Shown: positions 1 through 8,053 of the stretch, piece after piece | Position numbering within the stretch: the stretch's first letter is position 1 | How the letters are laid out: each line of letters opens with the position of its first letter | Assembly (NCBI RefSeq): GCF_000719475.1 | Contig: NZ_JOGO01000015.1 | Coordinates: forward strand, 1-64,000 | DNA length: 64,000 nucleotides | Direction of reading: 5' to 3' | Source of the DNA: Streptomyces sp. NRRL F-5630 | Lineage (GTDB): Bacteria; Actinomycetota; Actinomycetes; Streptomycetales; Streptomycetaceae | The notes under the pieces: generated by a model | The model's input: the letters and a program-made list of their open reading frames with translations, nothing else | Told to the model about the DNA's origin: nothing | The model's database searches: none | Program-made: the position numbers and the translations under genes

Positions 1-2
1 CC

Positions 3-80
3 ACTCGCTACGACAAGACCGCCACCATCTACCTTGCCGCACTCCATCTCGCTGCCATCTTCATTTGGTCAGCGCGGTGA
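3..80 (+). CDS. IS5-like family transposase, C-terminal end (partial)
   Basis: An open frame runs in from the left edge and stops with TGA at 78-80. The 25 visible residues begin TRYDKTATIYLAALHLAAIF, which resembles the last helix of IS5-type DDE transposases in Streptomyces. The rest of the element lies outside the window. I cannot place its terminal repeat; it should end before the dehydratase start at 130. Identification rests on a short stretch. Confidence 0.6.
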   Translation, partial: TRYDKTATIYLAALHLAAIFIWSAR

Positions 81-92
81 TCCAGAGGAAAC

Positions 93-121
93 GGCCTAGG
101 CGTGCGGCGATTGGCCTAGGC
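93..121 (+). promoter_or_regulatory. Repeated GGCCTAGGC with probable -10 box of a leaderless gene
   Basis: The 9-mer GGCCTAGGC occurs at 93-101 and 113-121, 20 bp apart. The second copy contains TAGGCT (116-121), a good Streptomyces -10 hexamer only eight bases before the ATG at 130. No ribosome-binding sequence lies between them. This geometry predicts a leaderless transcript. The repeat could also be the edge of the upstream insertion sequence. Confidence 0.45.
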
Positions 122-129
122 TCGCGCGC

Positions 130-1125
130 ATGACCGCTGACGCCGTGCCCGCACCTGTACTCCCCCGCTATCCGGATGTCGTGGCCGCCGCCGCGCGCCT
201 CGCCGGGATCGCGCACCGCACGCCGGTGCTGCGCTCGCGGCTGCTCGACGAACGCACCGGCGCGGAGGTGCACTTCAAGTGCGAGAACTTCCAGCGGATG
301 GGCGCCTTCAAGTTCCGGGGCGCCTACCACGCGATCTCGCGACTCGACGCGGACCAGCGGGCGGCGGGCGTCGTCGCGTACTCCTCGGGCAACCACGCGC
401 AGGCGGTCGCACTCGCGGCGCGGCTGCTCGGCGTCGAGGCGACGATCGTGATGCCCGAGGACGCCCCGGAGAGCAAGCTCGCGGCGACGCGCGGCTACGG
501 CGGCGAAGTGGTGCTCTACGACAGGTACGCGGGTGACCCGGCGCCCATAGCGGCGGACCTCGCCGCTCGGCGCGGGCTCGCCTTCGTGCCGCCCTTCGAC
601 CACCCCGACATCATCGCGGGAGCGGGCACGGCGGCCCTGGAGCTGTTCGAGGAGACGGGGCCGCTCGACGCGCTCTTCGTGCCGCTCGGCGGCGGGGGTC
701 TGCTCGCCGGTACGGGGCTCGTCGCGCGCGAGGTCGCCCCCGGGTGCGCGCTGTTCGGTGTGGAGCCCGAGGCGGGCGACGACGGCAGACAGTCCCTCGC
801 GCGCGGCGAGATCGTGAGGATCGACCCGCCGCGCACCCTCGCGGACGGGGCGCAGACCCTCGCGCTCGGCGAGCTGACCTTCCCGCTCGTCAAGGAGGCG
901 GTCACGGACATCCTCACGGTCCCCGACGCGGCCCTCGCGCCCTCCATGCGGGACGTGGCCACCTACCTGAAACTCGTCGTCGAGCCGACCGGTGTGCTCG
1001 GGCTCGCCGCGCTGTACGCGGAGGCGGAGCGGTGGCGGGGCAAGCGGGTCGGGGTCCTGGTGAGCGGCGGCAACGTCGACCTGGAGCGGTACGCCGGGCT
1101 GCTGGCCGGAACGCGCACGCCGTAG
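130..1125 (+). CDS. Serine/threonine dehydratase-like PLP enzyme
   Basis: This 331-residue protein is a fold-type II PLP enzyme of the threonine dehydratase/serine racemase/threo-3-hydroxyaspartate dehydratase group. The Schiff-base lysine is K61 in MGAFKFRGA, followed by SSGNHAQAVALAA for substrate binding and a glycine loop GGGGLLAGTG for the cofactor phosphate. It lacks the C-terminal ACT regulatory domain of biosynthetic IlvA, so a catabolic dehydratase or racemase role is likelier. It probably acts in the cytosol on serine or threonine. The start is the ATG after a TAGGCT -10 box, with no ribosome site, so the message is probably leaderless. The aminotransferase starts 54 bp downstream. 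Confidence 0.85.
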   Translation: MTADAVPAPVLPRYPDVVAAAARLAGIAHRTPVLRSRLLDERTGAEVHFKCENFQRMGAFKFRGAYHAISRLDADQRAAGVVAYSSGNHAQAVALAARLLGVEATIVMPEDAPESKLAATRGYGGEVVLYDRYAGDPAPIAADLAARRGLAFVPPFDHPDIIAGAGTAALELFEETGPLDALFVPLGGGGLLAGTGLVAREVAPGCALFGVEPEAGDDGRQSLARGEIVRIDPPRTLADGAQTLALGELTFPLVKEAVTDILTVPDAALAPSMRDVATYLKLVVEPTGVLGLAALYAEAERWRGKRVGVLVSGGNVDLERYAGLLAGTRTP

Positions 1126-1179
1126 CCTCGGGACGCGGGCAGGCCACCGGGTCCGCCCGCCTCCAGAGGAAGGCCAGGG

Positions 1180-2403
1180 ATGACGACGCAGGTGCAGAAG
1201 CCGGGGGCCGGTGGCGGTGCGGAGGCGGCGCGGGCCCTGCCCGCACTCGCCGATTTCGCCCTCGACCCGGAGGTACACCACCTCAACCACGGTTCCTTCG
1301 GCGCGGTACCGCGCCCCGTGCTCGACCATCTCGCCGCGCTGCGCGCCGAGATGGAGGGCAACCCCGACGCGTGGTGGCGGACGCTGACCGGGCGGATCGC
1401 CGCGGCCCGCGCCGAGGTCGCCGCCTTCCTGCGCACCTCCCCGGACTCGCTCGCCTTCGTGCCCAACGCGAGTGCGGGCGCGAGCACGGTCCTCGCCTCG
1501 CTGCGCTTCCCGGCGGGCGCGCGCATCCTCATGACGGACCACACCTACGGCGCGGTCGCGATGGGCGTGCGCCGCGTCGCCGCGCCGCACGGCGCGGTCG
1601 TGGACACCGTGCACGTTCCCCTCGACGCGTCCACGGAGGAGATCAGCTCGCTGTTCGCGGAGAAGCTGGCGTCGGGAGCCCCGGTGGCGCTCGTCGTGGT
1701 GGACCAGATCACCTCCCCGACCGCCCGGCTCTTCCCGCTCCCGGAGATCGTCGCCGCCTCGCACGCCGCCGGGGCGCGGGTCCTGGTCGACGGGGCGCAC
1801 GCTCCCGGGCTGCTCGCCGATCCGCTGGGCCACGCCTCGGGCGCCGACTACTGGACGGGCAACCTGCACAAGTGGACGTGCGGCCCGCGCGGCACGGCGG
1901 CGCTCGTGGCCGCCGAAAACGTGGCGCGGGAACTGGTGCCGCTCGTGAACTCCTGGGGCGCCCCGAACCCGTACCCGCACTCCTTCGACGAGCAGGGCAC
2001 GCAGGACGTCACGGGGTGGCTCGCGGTCCCCGGCTCCCTCGCGTTCTTCGCGGAGCGCGGGGGCTGGGAGGCGGCACGCGAGACGATGGACCGCACGGTC
2101 ACGGCCGCGCAGGCGCTCCTCGCCGAGGCCCTGCGCGCCGACCTCGCGGGCGTCCGCGTGAACGAGGCGCCCTCGATGCGCCTGATCCCCCTCTCCCCCG
2201 TCCTCGCGACGGACCGGGACAGCGCGGCGGCGCTCCAGCTGCGCATCGCGGACGAACTGCGCTGCGAGGTCTCGGTCACGTCGTGGGACGGGCGCGGATT
2301 CCTGCGGCTGTCGGCGCATGTCTACAACCGCCCCGAGGAGTACGCGTACCTCGCCGAGCGGCTGCCCGCGCTGCTCGCCGCGGCGGAGCGCGAGGCGGCC
2401 TGA
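1180..2403 (+). CDS. Class V aminotransferase (isopenicillin N epimerase-like)
   Basis: This 407-residue PLP protein belongs to the class V (NifS/CefD-like) aminotransferases. The N-terminal signature LNHGSFGAVPR, the cofactor aspartate region VDGAHAPGLL and the PLP lysine K231 in TGNLHKWTCGPRG are all intact, and the length is normal. Members are often annotated isopenicillin N epimerase by similarity, but no beta-lactam genes are nearby, so the substrate is unknown. A ribosome site (AGAGGAAGG) precedes the ATG. It follows the dehydratase by 54 bp in the same direction, so the two may be co-transcribed. Confidence 0.82.
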   Translation: MTTQVQKPGAGGGAEAARALPALADFALDPEVHHLNHGSFGAVPRPVLDHLAALRAEMEGNPDAWWRTLTGRIAAARAEVAAFLRTSPDSLAFVPNASAGASTVLASLRFPAGARILMTDHTYGAVAMGVRRVAAPHGAVVDTVHVPLDASTEEISSLFAEKLASGAPVALVVVDQITSPTARLFPLPEIVAASHAAGARVLVDGAHAPGLLADPLGHASGADYWTGNLHKWTCGPRGTAALVAAENVARELVPLVNSWGAPNPYPHSFDEQGTQDVTGWLAVPGSLAFFAERGGWEAARETMDRTVTAAQALLAEALRADLAGVRVNEAPSMRLIPLSPVLATDRDSAAALQLRIADELRCEVSVTSWDGRGFLRLSAHVYNRPEEYAYLAERLPALLAAAEREAA

Positions 2404-2449
2404 CACTCCCGCGGGGGCGAGCGGGCGGGCGTTCTCCCTCGCTCGCGGG

Positions 2450-2824
2450 TCACTCCCCGCGGTGGGGCGGGTACCCGGCCCCTGGCGCCTGTCCGACCTC
2501 TTTGCGCGCTCCGCGCGTGACCCGCGTCGCCCGTCCCGCCACGTGCCGCACCGCCGCGCCCGTCTCCCCCGCCCGCAGGGAGCGCAGGGCGAGGAGCAGG
2601 ACGCCGATGTCGTCGAGGTAGACGGGGTCGGGGACGAGGTCGGTGGGGAGGACGAGGTAGAGCAGGGCGCCCCAGAAGACCCAGCGCTTGCCCGCGGGGA
2701 GCCCGGCCTCGCGCAGCGTCCTGCGGGTCCGGACGAGACGGACGGCGAGGACGAGCGCGAAGGCGAGCAGGGCCACGGCGAACACGCCGAGCACGATCAG
2801 CAGGTTCCGCGTGTCGTCACTCAT
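2450..2824 (-). CDS. DUF1232 (YkvA-like) small membrane protein
   Basis: This 124-residue protein has an N-terminal membrane helix (about residues 8-28) and the DUF1232 signature around LYLVLPTDLVPDPVYLDDIG, a hydrophobic turn followed by an acidic segment and a second helix. The family is widespread and its biochemical function is unknown. The stop is at 2450. It is convergent with the aminotransferase. Confidence 0.78.
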   Translation of the reverse strand: MSDDTRNLLIVLGVFAVALLAFALVLAVRLVRTRRTLREAGLPAGKRWVFWGALLYLVLPTDLVPDPVYLDDIGVLLLALRSLRAGETGAAVRHVAGRATRVTRGARKEVGQAPGAGYPPHRGE

Positions 2825-3133
2825 GCCAGGCTCCCTGCCCGCCCTCGCGAGGGCCCTCGCCCCCGCTCCTGGGGGTCGTGTACCCGCACGGCGCGGGTTG
2901 AGCGCGGGCCGTTCGGGGGGACGGAGAGCGCGCGGCCTCGGCGCACGCGGCCTGGAGACCCTCGCCCGGAAGGGGACAGCGGGGACCGCGAGGAGGCCGA
3001 AGCCGAGGCGCGCGAACAGGGTGCGGGTGTTGCCACCGGCGCGTGCGCGTGACCCGCCGTCAGGGGCGAGCGCCTCGCCTCGGGTCCTCCAGCGGCGGGA
3101 GAGGCGGACGGTACCGGCGCCTGGGGGACGGAC
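2825..3133. other. Gene-free stretch before the DUF1232 gene
   Basis: These 309 bp separate the DUF1232 start from the anti-sigma factor stop. They should hold the DUF1232 promoter and the anti-sigma terminator. Open frames here are shadows with no ribosome site or recognisable product. I see no convincing hairpin or operator. Confidence 0.4.
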
Positions 3134-3625
3134 TCAGCGGGGCAGCTCGACGACCGCCCCGACGGACTTGCCCTCGGCGGTGCGGGCGATGCGGACCTCT
3201 CGGCTGAGCGCGCGGACGATCTCCAGTCCGTGGCCGCCGACACGGGCCGGGTCGGGCGGCAGGAAGCTCGGCGCGACGGGGCTGGTGTCGTGGACGGTGA
3301 CGACGACGTGCGTGGCGTCGCCGGTCAGCTCCAGCGCGTGGAAACCGCCCGCGTGGCGCTCGGCGTTGGTGGCGAGTTCGCTGACGACGAGGTGCAGGTC
3401 CCCCGTCGTGCGCTCCGGGACGCGTGCGCACCACTCGGCGCCGAGGCGGTGGAGGAAGCGCGTCGTGACGGCGCGCGCGGCGGCGACGCTGCCGGGGGTG
3501 CCGTCGAAGTGCGCGATCTGGTGGAGCGGCTGGGCGGGCGCGGTGTGCCCCGCGGCTCCTGCTCCGTCCACCGCGCCGACGTACCCCAGCGCGGGAGGGA
3601 TCGCCGTCGTCGTGTACTCGTTCAT
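3134..3625 (-). CDS. ATP-binding anti-sigma/SpoIIAB-like regulatory kinase
   Basis: This 163-residue protein is a stand-alone HATPase_c domain of the RsbW/SpoIIAB-like group abundant in Streptomyces. It has the N box ELATNAERHA (E83, N87), the G1 aspartate D113 in VHDTSP, and the G2 loop GGHGLEIVRAL near residue 130. Such proteins bind ATP and usually sequester a sigma factor or phosphorylate an anti-anti-sigma protein; the partner is not in the window. The start is the ATG at 3625 with GGAG just upstream. A longer in-frame reading to 4270 runs antisense through the MgtC gene and is rejected. A Crp-type palindrome lies about 100 bp upstream. Confidence 0.82.
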   Translation of the reverse strand: MNEYTTTAIPPALGYVGAVDGAGAAGHTAPAQPLHQIAHFDGTPGSVAAARAVTTRFLHRLGAEWCARVPERTTGDLHLVVSELATNAERHAGGFHALELTGDATHVVVTVHDTSPVAPSFLPPDPARVGGHGLEIVRALSREVRIARTAEGKSVGAVVELPR

Positions 3626-3723
3626 GGTCTCCAGCCCCCCGTACGCGTGTCCCACCGGGACGCGTTGCTGTGCCCGGCTTTCCGCGAATACCCCGGTCGC
3701 CGGGGCGCACACATGGCCGCGCG

Positions 3724-3739
3724 TGTGAGCGGGGTCACA
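3724..3739. promoter_or_regulatory. Crp-type palindrome TGTGA-N6-TCACA
   Basis: TGTGAGCGGGGTCACA is a perfect match to the classical Crp half-sites and to the Streptomyces Crp pattern GTG-N6-GNCAC. It lies between the divergent anti-sigma gene (start 3625) and the MgtC gene (start 3851), so it could act on either. The match is seen; binding is inferred. Confidence 0.5.
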
Positions 3740-3850
3740 GAGGGGGGCGTGGATAGGCTCGGCGGCGGCCGGTGACGGATGTGCGTACGGGGCCGGTGCC
3801 GGGCGGACGCCCGCGGTGCCGGTGGCCGCGCGCGGAAGGAAGGTGGGCGG

Positions 3851-4621
3851 ATGCAGGCGCTGGCGATGTCGCTCTTCGATCCGGCGGCCGGGCAGGGGGC
3901 CCGTCAGTTCGCCGAGATCGGTCTCGCGTTGCTGCTCTCGACGCTCATCGGCGCCGAGCGGGCGGTGCAGCAGAAGAGTGCCGGCCTGCGCACCCACACG
4001 CTGGTGGGGGTGGGCAGCGCCCTCTTCATGGAGGTCTCGCAGCACGGTTTCAACGCGGTGCTCGGACTGGAGAACGTGTCCTTCGACCCGTCGCGGGTCG
4101 CGGCGCAGATCGTCTCGGGGATCGGTTTCATCGGCGGCGGCCTGATCTTCGTGCGGCGGGACGCGGTGCGCGGTCTGACGACGGCGGCGACCGTGTGGCT
4201 GACGTGTGCCATCGGCATGGCCTGCGGGGGCGGGCTGCCGCTCCTCGGCATCGCGGCGACGCTCGTCCACTTCCTCGTCGTGTGGGGCTATCCCTGGCTC
4301 ACGCGGTGGCTGCCCGCGCTCTCCTCGGTCGAGCAGGCGGGCCTGACGCTGAGCTACCGCTCGGGGAGCGGTGTGCTCTCCCGGGTGCTCAAGGAGTGCA
4401 CGGACATGGGCTTCCGGGTCGTTCAGGTGAGCGTGGAGCGACCCGGGCGGCCGTCCAGAAGGAAGGATTCACTGGCCGAGGAGGAGGAGCTGGAGACCGG
4501 GGCGCGGTCGGTGTGGCTGGAGGTGGAGGGCTCGGGGAGCGTCTACGCGCTCGTCGCCTCGCTCTCGGAGTTCGACGGGGTGCTCGACGTCACCTCGGAC
4601 CGCGCGGAGGCGGCCGAGTGA
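3851..4621 (+). CDS. MgtC/SapB family membrane protein
   Basis: This 256-residue protein has the MgtC N-terminal membrane domain: GLALLLSTLIGAER, then RTHTLVGVGSALF, GIGFIGGGLIF and RGLTTAATVWLTCAIG, giving about four to five helices in residues 15-155. A cytoplasmic ACT-like tail follows (about 165-255). MgtC-type proteins are linked to magnesium limitation and to control of P-type ATPases or F1Fo ATPase; some are only membrane proteins of unknown role. The ATG at 3851 is chosen because AAGGAAGG lies directly upstream; an in-frame ATG at 3779 adds a basic, unconserved extension. It is divergent from the anti-sigma gene. Confidence 0.85.
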   Translation: MQALAMSLFDPAAGQGARQFAEIGLALLLSTLIGAERAVQQKSAGLRTHTLVGVGSALFMEVSQHGFNAVLGLENVSFDPSRVAAQIVSGIGFIGGGLIFVRRDAVRGLTTAATVWLTCAIGMACGGGLPLLGIAATLVHFLVVWGYPWLTRWLPALSSVEQAGLTLSYRSGSGVLSRVLKECTDMGFRVVQVSVERPGRPSRRKDSLAEEEELETGARSVWLEVEGSGSVYALVASLSEFDGVLDVTSDRAEAAE

Positions 4622-4694
4622 ACGGCGGTACGGGCACGGGGCGGCGCTGCCCGGCGGCGCTCCGCGACCGCCGCTGACCCCGCGCGCCCGGAAG

Positions 4695-4720
4695 GGGCCC
4701 GCGAGCGCCGTCGCGGGCCC
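4695..4720. terminator. Hairpin terminator between convergent genes
   Basis: GGGCCCGCGA and TCGCGGGCCC form a perfect 10-bp stem with a six-base loop. It sits between the convergent MgtC gene and the oxidoreductase and can serve both strands. Confidence 0.6.
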
Positions 4721-4774
4721 ACGCGCCCGTACCGGAGACCTCGTACCCGTACCGGCCCCTCGGACCGTCGCCTC

Positions 4775-5740
4775 TCACAGCCTCCGCAGCGCGGGGAGCA
4801 GCCGCTCGCGTGCCCAGCGCAGGAACGGTTCCTGGTGGGCGCCGCCGACCTGGATGAGGGCGACCTCGTCGAACCCGGCGTCGGTGTAGGCGCGTACCGC
4901 CTCGACGAAGGCGTCGACGTCGTCGCCGCAGGGGATCGCGGCGGCGACGTCCTCGCGGGTGACGCTGCTCGTGGCCCCGGCGAAGGAGACGGGCCCGGGG
5001 AGTTCGGCGTTGACCGGCCAGGGGCCGAGCGCCCAGCGGAACTGCTCGTGGGCGCGGGTGAGCGCGGCCTCGCGGTCGGGGTCGTAGGAGACGGGGAGCT
5101 GGCCGACGCGGGGTTTGCCGGTGCCGCCGAAGCGGTCGAAGTCGGCGAGGAGCCGCGCCTTGGGCTCGGTGGCGATGACGAGATCGGCGAGGCGTCCGGC
5201 GAGGGCGCAGGAGCGGGGCCCGGAGACGGCGACGCCGATGGGGGGCGCGGTCTCGGGCAGGTCCCAGAGCTTGGCGTCCTGGACGGTGAAGTGCTTGCCG
5301 TCGTGGTGGACGGTCTCGCCGTCGAGCAGGGCGCGGATGATGCCGACGGCCTCCTCCAGCATCTCGATGCGGACCGGCGCCGCCGGCCAGCCGCGCCCGA
5401 CGACGTGCTCGTTGAGGTTCTCGCCGGAGCCGAGGCCGAGGCGGAAGCGGCCCTGGGACAGGAGCTGGACGGTCGCGGCCTTCTGGGCGACGACCACGGG
5501 GTGGTAGCGGAGGGTCGGGCAGGTCACGTACGTCATGAGCGGCAGGCGCTCGGTGGCCTGCGCGACGGCACCGAGGACGCTCCACGCGTAGGGCGCGTGG
5601 CCCTGTTCCCGCAGCCAGGGGAAGTAGTGGTCGGACATGACGGAGAAGTCGAATCCGGCCTCCTCGGCACCGACCGCGTGCGACACCAGCTCGCGGGGGC
5701 CTGCCTGTTCGGTCATGAGCGTGTATCCGATGCGTGGCAT
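4775..5740 (-). CDS. LLM-class (probable F420-dependent) oxidoreductase
   Basis: This 321-residue TIM-barrel protein resembles F420-dependent glucose-6-phosphate dehydrogenase-like oxidoreductases. The opening MPRIGYTLMTEQAGP, the aspartate/histidine in FSVMSDHYFPW, the TYVTCPTLRYHP strand and the QGRFRLGLGSGENLNEHV phosphate loop all fit that subgroup. It would transfer hydride between F420 and an unidentified substrate in the cytosol. Its start is ATG at 5740. It is monocistronic, convergent with the MgtC gene and divergent from the riboswitch-controlled exporter. F420 rather than FMN is inferred from the subfamily. Confidence 0.8.
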   Translation of the reverse strand: MPRIGYTLMTEQAGPRELVSHAVGAEEAGFDFSVMSDHYFPWLREQGHAPYAWSVLGAVAQATERLPLMTYVTCPTLRYHPVVVAQKAATVQLLSQGRFRLGLGSGENLNEHVVGRGWPAAPVRIEMLEEAVGIIRALLDGETVHHDGKHFTVQDAKLWDLPETAPPIGVAVSGPRSCALAGRLADLVIATEPKARLLADFDRFGGTGKPRVGQLPVSYDPDREAALTRAHEQFRWALGPWPVNAELPGPVSFAGATSSVTREDVAAAIPCGDDVDAFVEAVRAYTDAGFDEVALIQVGGAHQEPFLRWARERLLPALRRL

Positions 5741-5961
5741 GGCACTCGGTGTGACCGCGCGGAGGGCAGGTCAAACCCCAAACCTGCCGAGCGGGTGCCG
5801 GACACGCATCCGGGCGCTCGCGCTGACGGAGCGCGGGATGTGTCCCCCGGTGCGTGTTCTCCGCCTCCTCAGGCCGCTCTCCGGGCCGCCCCCTGCGCGG
5901 CGAAGGGCACGTGCCGCGACTCGCGCGGGGCGTGCCGGCGGACGGTGCGCGCGGCCTGGTA

Positions 5962-6004
5962 CGGACGCCCGGGCGTCCGGGCACCCGTTCGGGCTTGTTA
6001 CTCT
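5962..6004 (+). promoter_or_regulatory. Probable promoter of the riboswitch leader
   Basis: TACTCT at 5999-6004 fits the -10 pattern TANNNT and would start transcription near 6010, just at the first conserved riboswitch stem. The expected -35 region is covered by an 18-bp perfect palindrome, CGGACGCCCGGGCGTCCG, at 5962-5979, which could be an operator. Confidence 0.45.
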
Positions 6005-6142
6005 GGGGCCTGACGAAGGGGAGTAGTCCCGCGATACCGGTATGTCGACATACTGGCCGCGTGTGCGCCGGGAGGTGGACGCGGGCCCGGCGACCGGGCC
6101 GCCCGGTGCGCCGGGCGGTGGACGAGACCTTCGGCCAGGCAG
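6004..6142 (+). promoter_or_regulatory. yybP-ykoY (manganese) riboswitch
   Basis: The leader carries the two signature blocks of the yybP-ykoY RNA: GAAGGGGAGTAG at 6015-6026 and GACGAGACCTTCGGCC at 6121-6136. They close the basal stem: GCCTG-A-CGAAGG (6008-6019) pairs with CCTTCG-GC-CAGGC (6128-6140). Between them are GTCGACATAC (6044-6053) and GC-rich stem arms. The family senses Mn2+ and commonly precedes GDT1/TMEM165-type and other Mn exporters, which is exactly the gene downstream. I could not fold it or score it against a covariance model. Confidence 0.8.
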
Positions 6143-6259
6143 GACCGTGCCCGCGAGCCCGTGGGCGCGCTCGTCGTGCCGTGGCCGAGTGGTCCTTCCC
6201 GCCGGGCGGCGCACGGATCGCGGCCGCGGCCCCGTTCACGAAAGACCGGCACCGCTTCG

Positions 6260-6850
6260 ATGTCTCTCGATCCGCTCGCCATCGTCACGGCCTTCGGCCT
6301 CATCTTCCTCGCCGAGCTTCCCGACAAGACCATGTTCGCCTCGCTGGCGATGGGGACCCGTATGCGGCCCCTCTATGTGTGGCTCGGCACCTCCAGCGCC
6401 TTCCTCGTGCACGTCGTCATCGCGTGCGCGGCGGGAAGCCTCATCGGGCTGCTGCCCACGTGGATCGTCTCGCTCGTCTCCGCGCTCCTCTTCGGCTTCG
6501 GCGCCGTGCTTCTCTTCCGGGCCGACGCGGGGGACGAGGAGGGCGAGGACGAGGCGAGCAGCCGCAAAGTCACCGGTTTCTGGCCGGTATGGACGACGGC
6601 GTTCATGGCCGTCTTCATCAGCGAGTGGGGCGATCTGACGCAGATCACCACGGCGAACCTCGCGGCCTCGCGCGGCACGCTCTCGGTCGCGATCGGCTCG
6701 TGGGCGGCGCTCATGAGCGTCTCGGCGCTCGCGCTGCTCGCCGGGCGGTTCATCGCGAAGCGCGTGCCGCTCAAGACGGTGCAGCGGATCGGTGGGGTCT
6801 GCATGGCGGGTCTGGCCATCTGGTCGCTCGTGGAGATCTTCACGGGGTGA
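6260..6850 (+). CDS. GDT1/TMEM165 (UPF0016) family cation exporter, probably Mn2+
   Basis: This 196-residue protein has six predicted helices and the paired UPF0016 motifs: E19-LPDKT in the first helix and SEWGDLTQ in the second half. The acidic residues of the motif pair bind the cation. Family members such as bacterial MneA and the yeast/human GDT1/TMEM165 proteins move Mn2+ or Ca2+ out of the cytosol. The yybP-ykoY leader directly upstream supports Mn2+ export induced by excess Mn. The ATG at 6260 matches the family N-terminus, although its ribosome site is weak; an in-frame ATG at 6161 would add 33 unconserved residues. Confidence 0.85.
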   Translation: MSLDPLAIVTAFGLIFLAELPDKTMFASLAMGTRMRPLYVWLGTSSAFLVHVVIACAAGSLIGLLPTWIVSLVSALLFGFGAVLLFRADAGDEEGEDEASSRKVTGFWPVWTTAFMAVFISEWGDLTQITTANLAASRGTLSVAIGSWAALMSVSALALLAGRFIAKRVPLKTVQRIGGVCMAGLAIWSLVEIFTG

Positions 6851-6934
6851 CCCGGGAGGGTCGCCCGGGGAGCGACCTCTCGGGGAGACCCGGGCGCCCC
6901 GGCCGGAGCGCCCGTCCGCGGACGGACGGAGCGG

Positions 6935-7297
6935 TCAGGCCGGGGTCAGCCGCAGCTGGATCTCCTTTTCCTGGTCGCCCGAGGCCGAGCCGAGCACCTC
7001 GACCGTGTAGACCTCGTCGAGGGCTTCCTGGAGGTCGGTGACCGCGTGATAACCGCCCTGCGCGGTGAGGTCGATGGCGGCTTCGATACGCACGGGCGAG
7101 GCGTGACCCCGGCGGTCGGAGGTGTCGAAAGTGGCACTCCAGACCGTGGGCCGCTCCCCCGGTGTCTCGCTCGGCGTGTCGCTCGCCGCGCGGTCGGTGC
7201 CGAAGGCTCCGGCGAGGGCGGTGAGGACGGCGTCGGCATCGCGTGCCGAGCGGCCCTCCAGCTCGACGACGACCTGTCCGGGCTGATCCTGATCCAT
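6935..7297 (-). CDS. Small hypothetical protein (120 aa)
   Basis: A 120-residue soluble protein beginning MDQDQPGQVVVELEGRSARD. It alternates predicted beta strands and helices, has no signal peptide or membrane segment, and ends in KEIQLRLTPA. I do not recognise a family. A strong GGGAGGAG ribosome site precedes the ATG, so expression is likely. It is the last of three small leftward genes, 94 bp after the previous stop. Confidence 0.65.
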   Translation of the reverse strand: MDQDQPGQVVVELEGRSARDADAVLTALAGAFGTDRAASDTPSETPGERPTVWSATFDTSDRRGHASPVRIEAAIDLTAQGGYHAVTDLQEALDEVYTVEVLGSASGDQEKEIQLRLTPA

Positions 7298-7391
7298 GGT
7301 GGTGCTCCTCCCGTCGTGAGGGCGTGAGGGTGGCCGTTCCGCGCTTCTTCTCCAGCGTGCGCCGCCGGGCGCGGGCGCGCGACCGGGGCCG

Positions 7392-7628
7392 TCAGCCGCT
7401 GGATTCCTGCGGGGCCGGGCCGCTCCCGTGGGCGTCTCCGGTGTGCGGGCGCCCCGCCCGCCCCGTACCGCCCTCGTCCGTGTCGGGCACTTCCTCACTG
7501 CCGTCACGCGAGGGGGGCGGTGCCACGTCGAGGGGGTCCTCGCCGGGGCTGCGCTGCTGGTCGGGCAGGTCTCTCGGCACCGGGGGACGACCGTGCTCCC
7601 CGGGGGCCTTCGGCGGTTGCTCTCCCAT
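7392..7628 (-). CDS. Small proline/acid-rich hypothetical protein (78 aa)
   Basis: A 78-residue low-complexity protein starting MGEQPPKAPGEHGRPPVPRD, rich in proline, glycine, aspartate and glutamate and probably disordered. No family is recognised. The ATG follows GGAGGAGC, which overlaps the stop region of the preceding 57-residue gene 10 bp away, so translation is probably coupled. Confidence 0.6.
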   Translation of the reverse strand: MGEQPPKAPGEHGRPPVPRDLPDQQRSPGEDPLDVAPPPSRDGSEEVPDTDEGGTGRAGRPHTGDAHGSGPAPQESSG

Positions 7629-7638
7629 GTGCTCCTCC

Positions 7639-7812
7639 TCAGTCCAGTCCCCGTACGACGTTGCCCGCGGGCCACTCGGGATCGGGCGGCTGCGGCGCCT
7701 CGGCCTCCGCGCTTCCCGCCTCGGGCCTGCCGGAGAGGTGGGTGCGCACCTCGCCCTCGGGAGGTGGCGGCGGGGTGGGTATCGGGGTCGGGTGCGCTGC
7801 GCTGTCGTGCAC
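7639..7812 (-). CDS. Tiny GTG-start hypothetical protein (57 aa)
   Basis: A 57-residue open frame opens with GTG after GAGAGGAGAG. It reads MHDSAAHPTPIPTPPPPPEG and ends NVVRGLD. It is proline-rich and probably disordered. Support comes from the good ribosome site, consistent codon use and the 10-bp gap to the next gene, whose ribosome site overlaps its stop. It is easily missed because of its size and GTG start. Confidence 0.55.
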   Translation of the reverse strand: MHDSAAHPTPIPTPPPPPEGEVRTHLSGRPEAGSAEAEAPQPPDPEWPAGNVVRGLD

Positions 7813-8053
7813 GGCGGCTCTCCTCTCGCTTCGCGGCCGGTGGGGACCGCGTTCGGGTACCCGTACGGACGCCGGTCACACGGAGTGGGCGGGAAGCAGC
7901 CACCGCGCGGGCGGCGGGCGAAAGACTGCGGCCCCGCCGTGCCCTCGGGGGAAGAAGGGCGGCGGGGCCGCTGGCAACTCGGGGACCCGGGGGGAAGGGT
8001 CAGCTCCGAGCTGGCGTCGACCTGCTTGTGCCCCGGCCATCGTCGCACAATCC

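Noticed and set aside
1180..2403. Beta-lactam biosynthesis, suggested by the isopenicillin N epimerase-like aminotransferase
   Set aside because: No ACV synthetase, isopenicillin synthase or related gene is in the window; the similarity only reflects the class V fold.
61..2406. Very long reverse-strand frame opposite the dehydratase and aminotransferase
   Set aside because: It is arginine/glycine-rich, has no family features, and mirrors two genes with intact catalytic motifs. Such shadows are common in GC-rich DNA.
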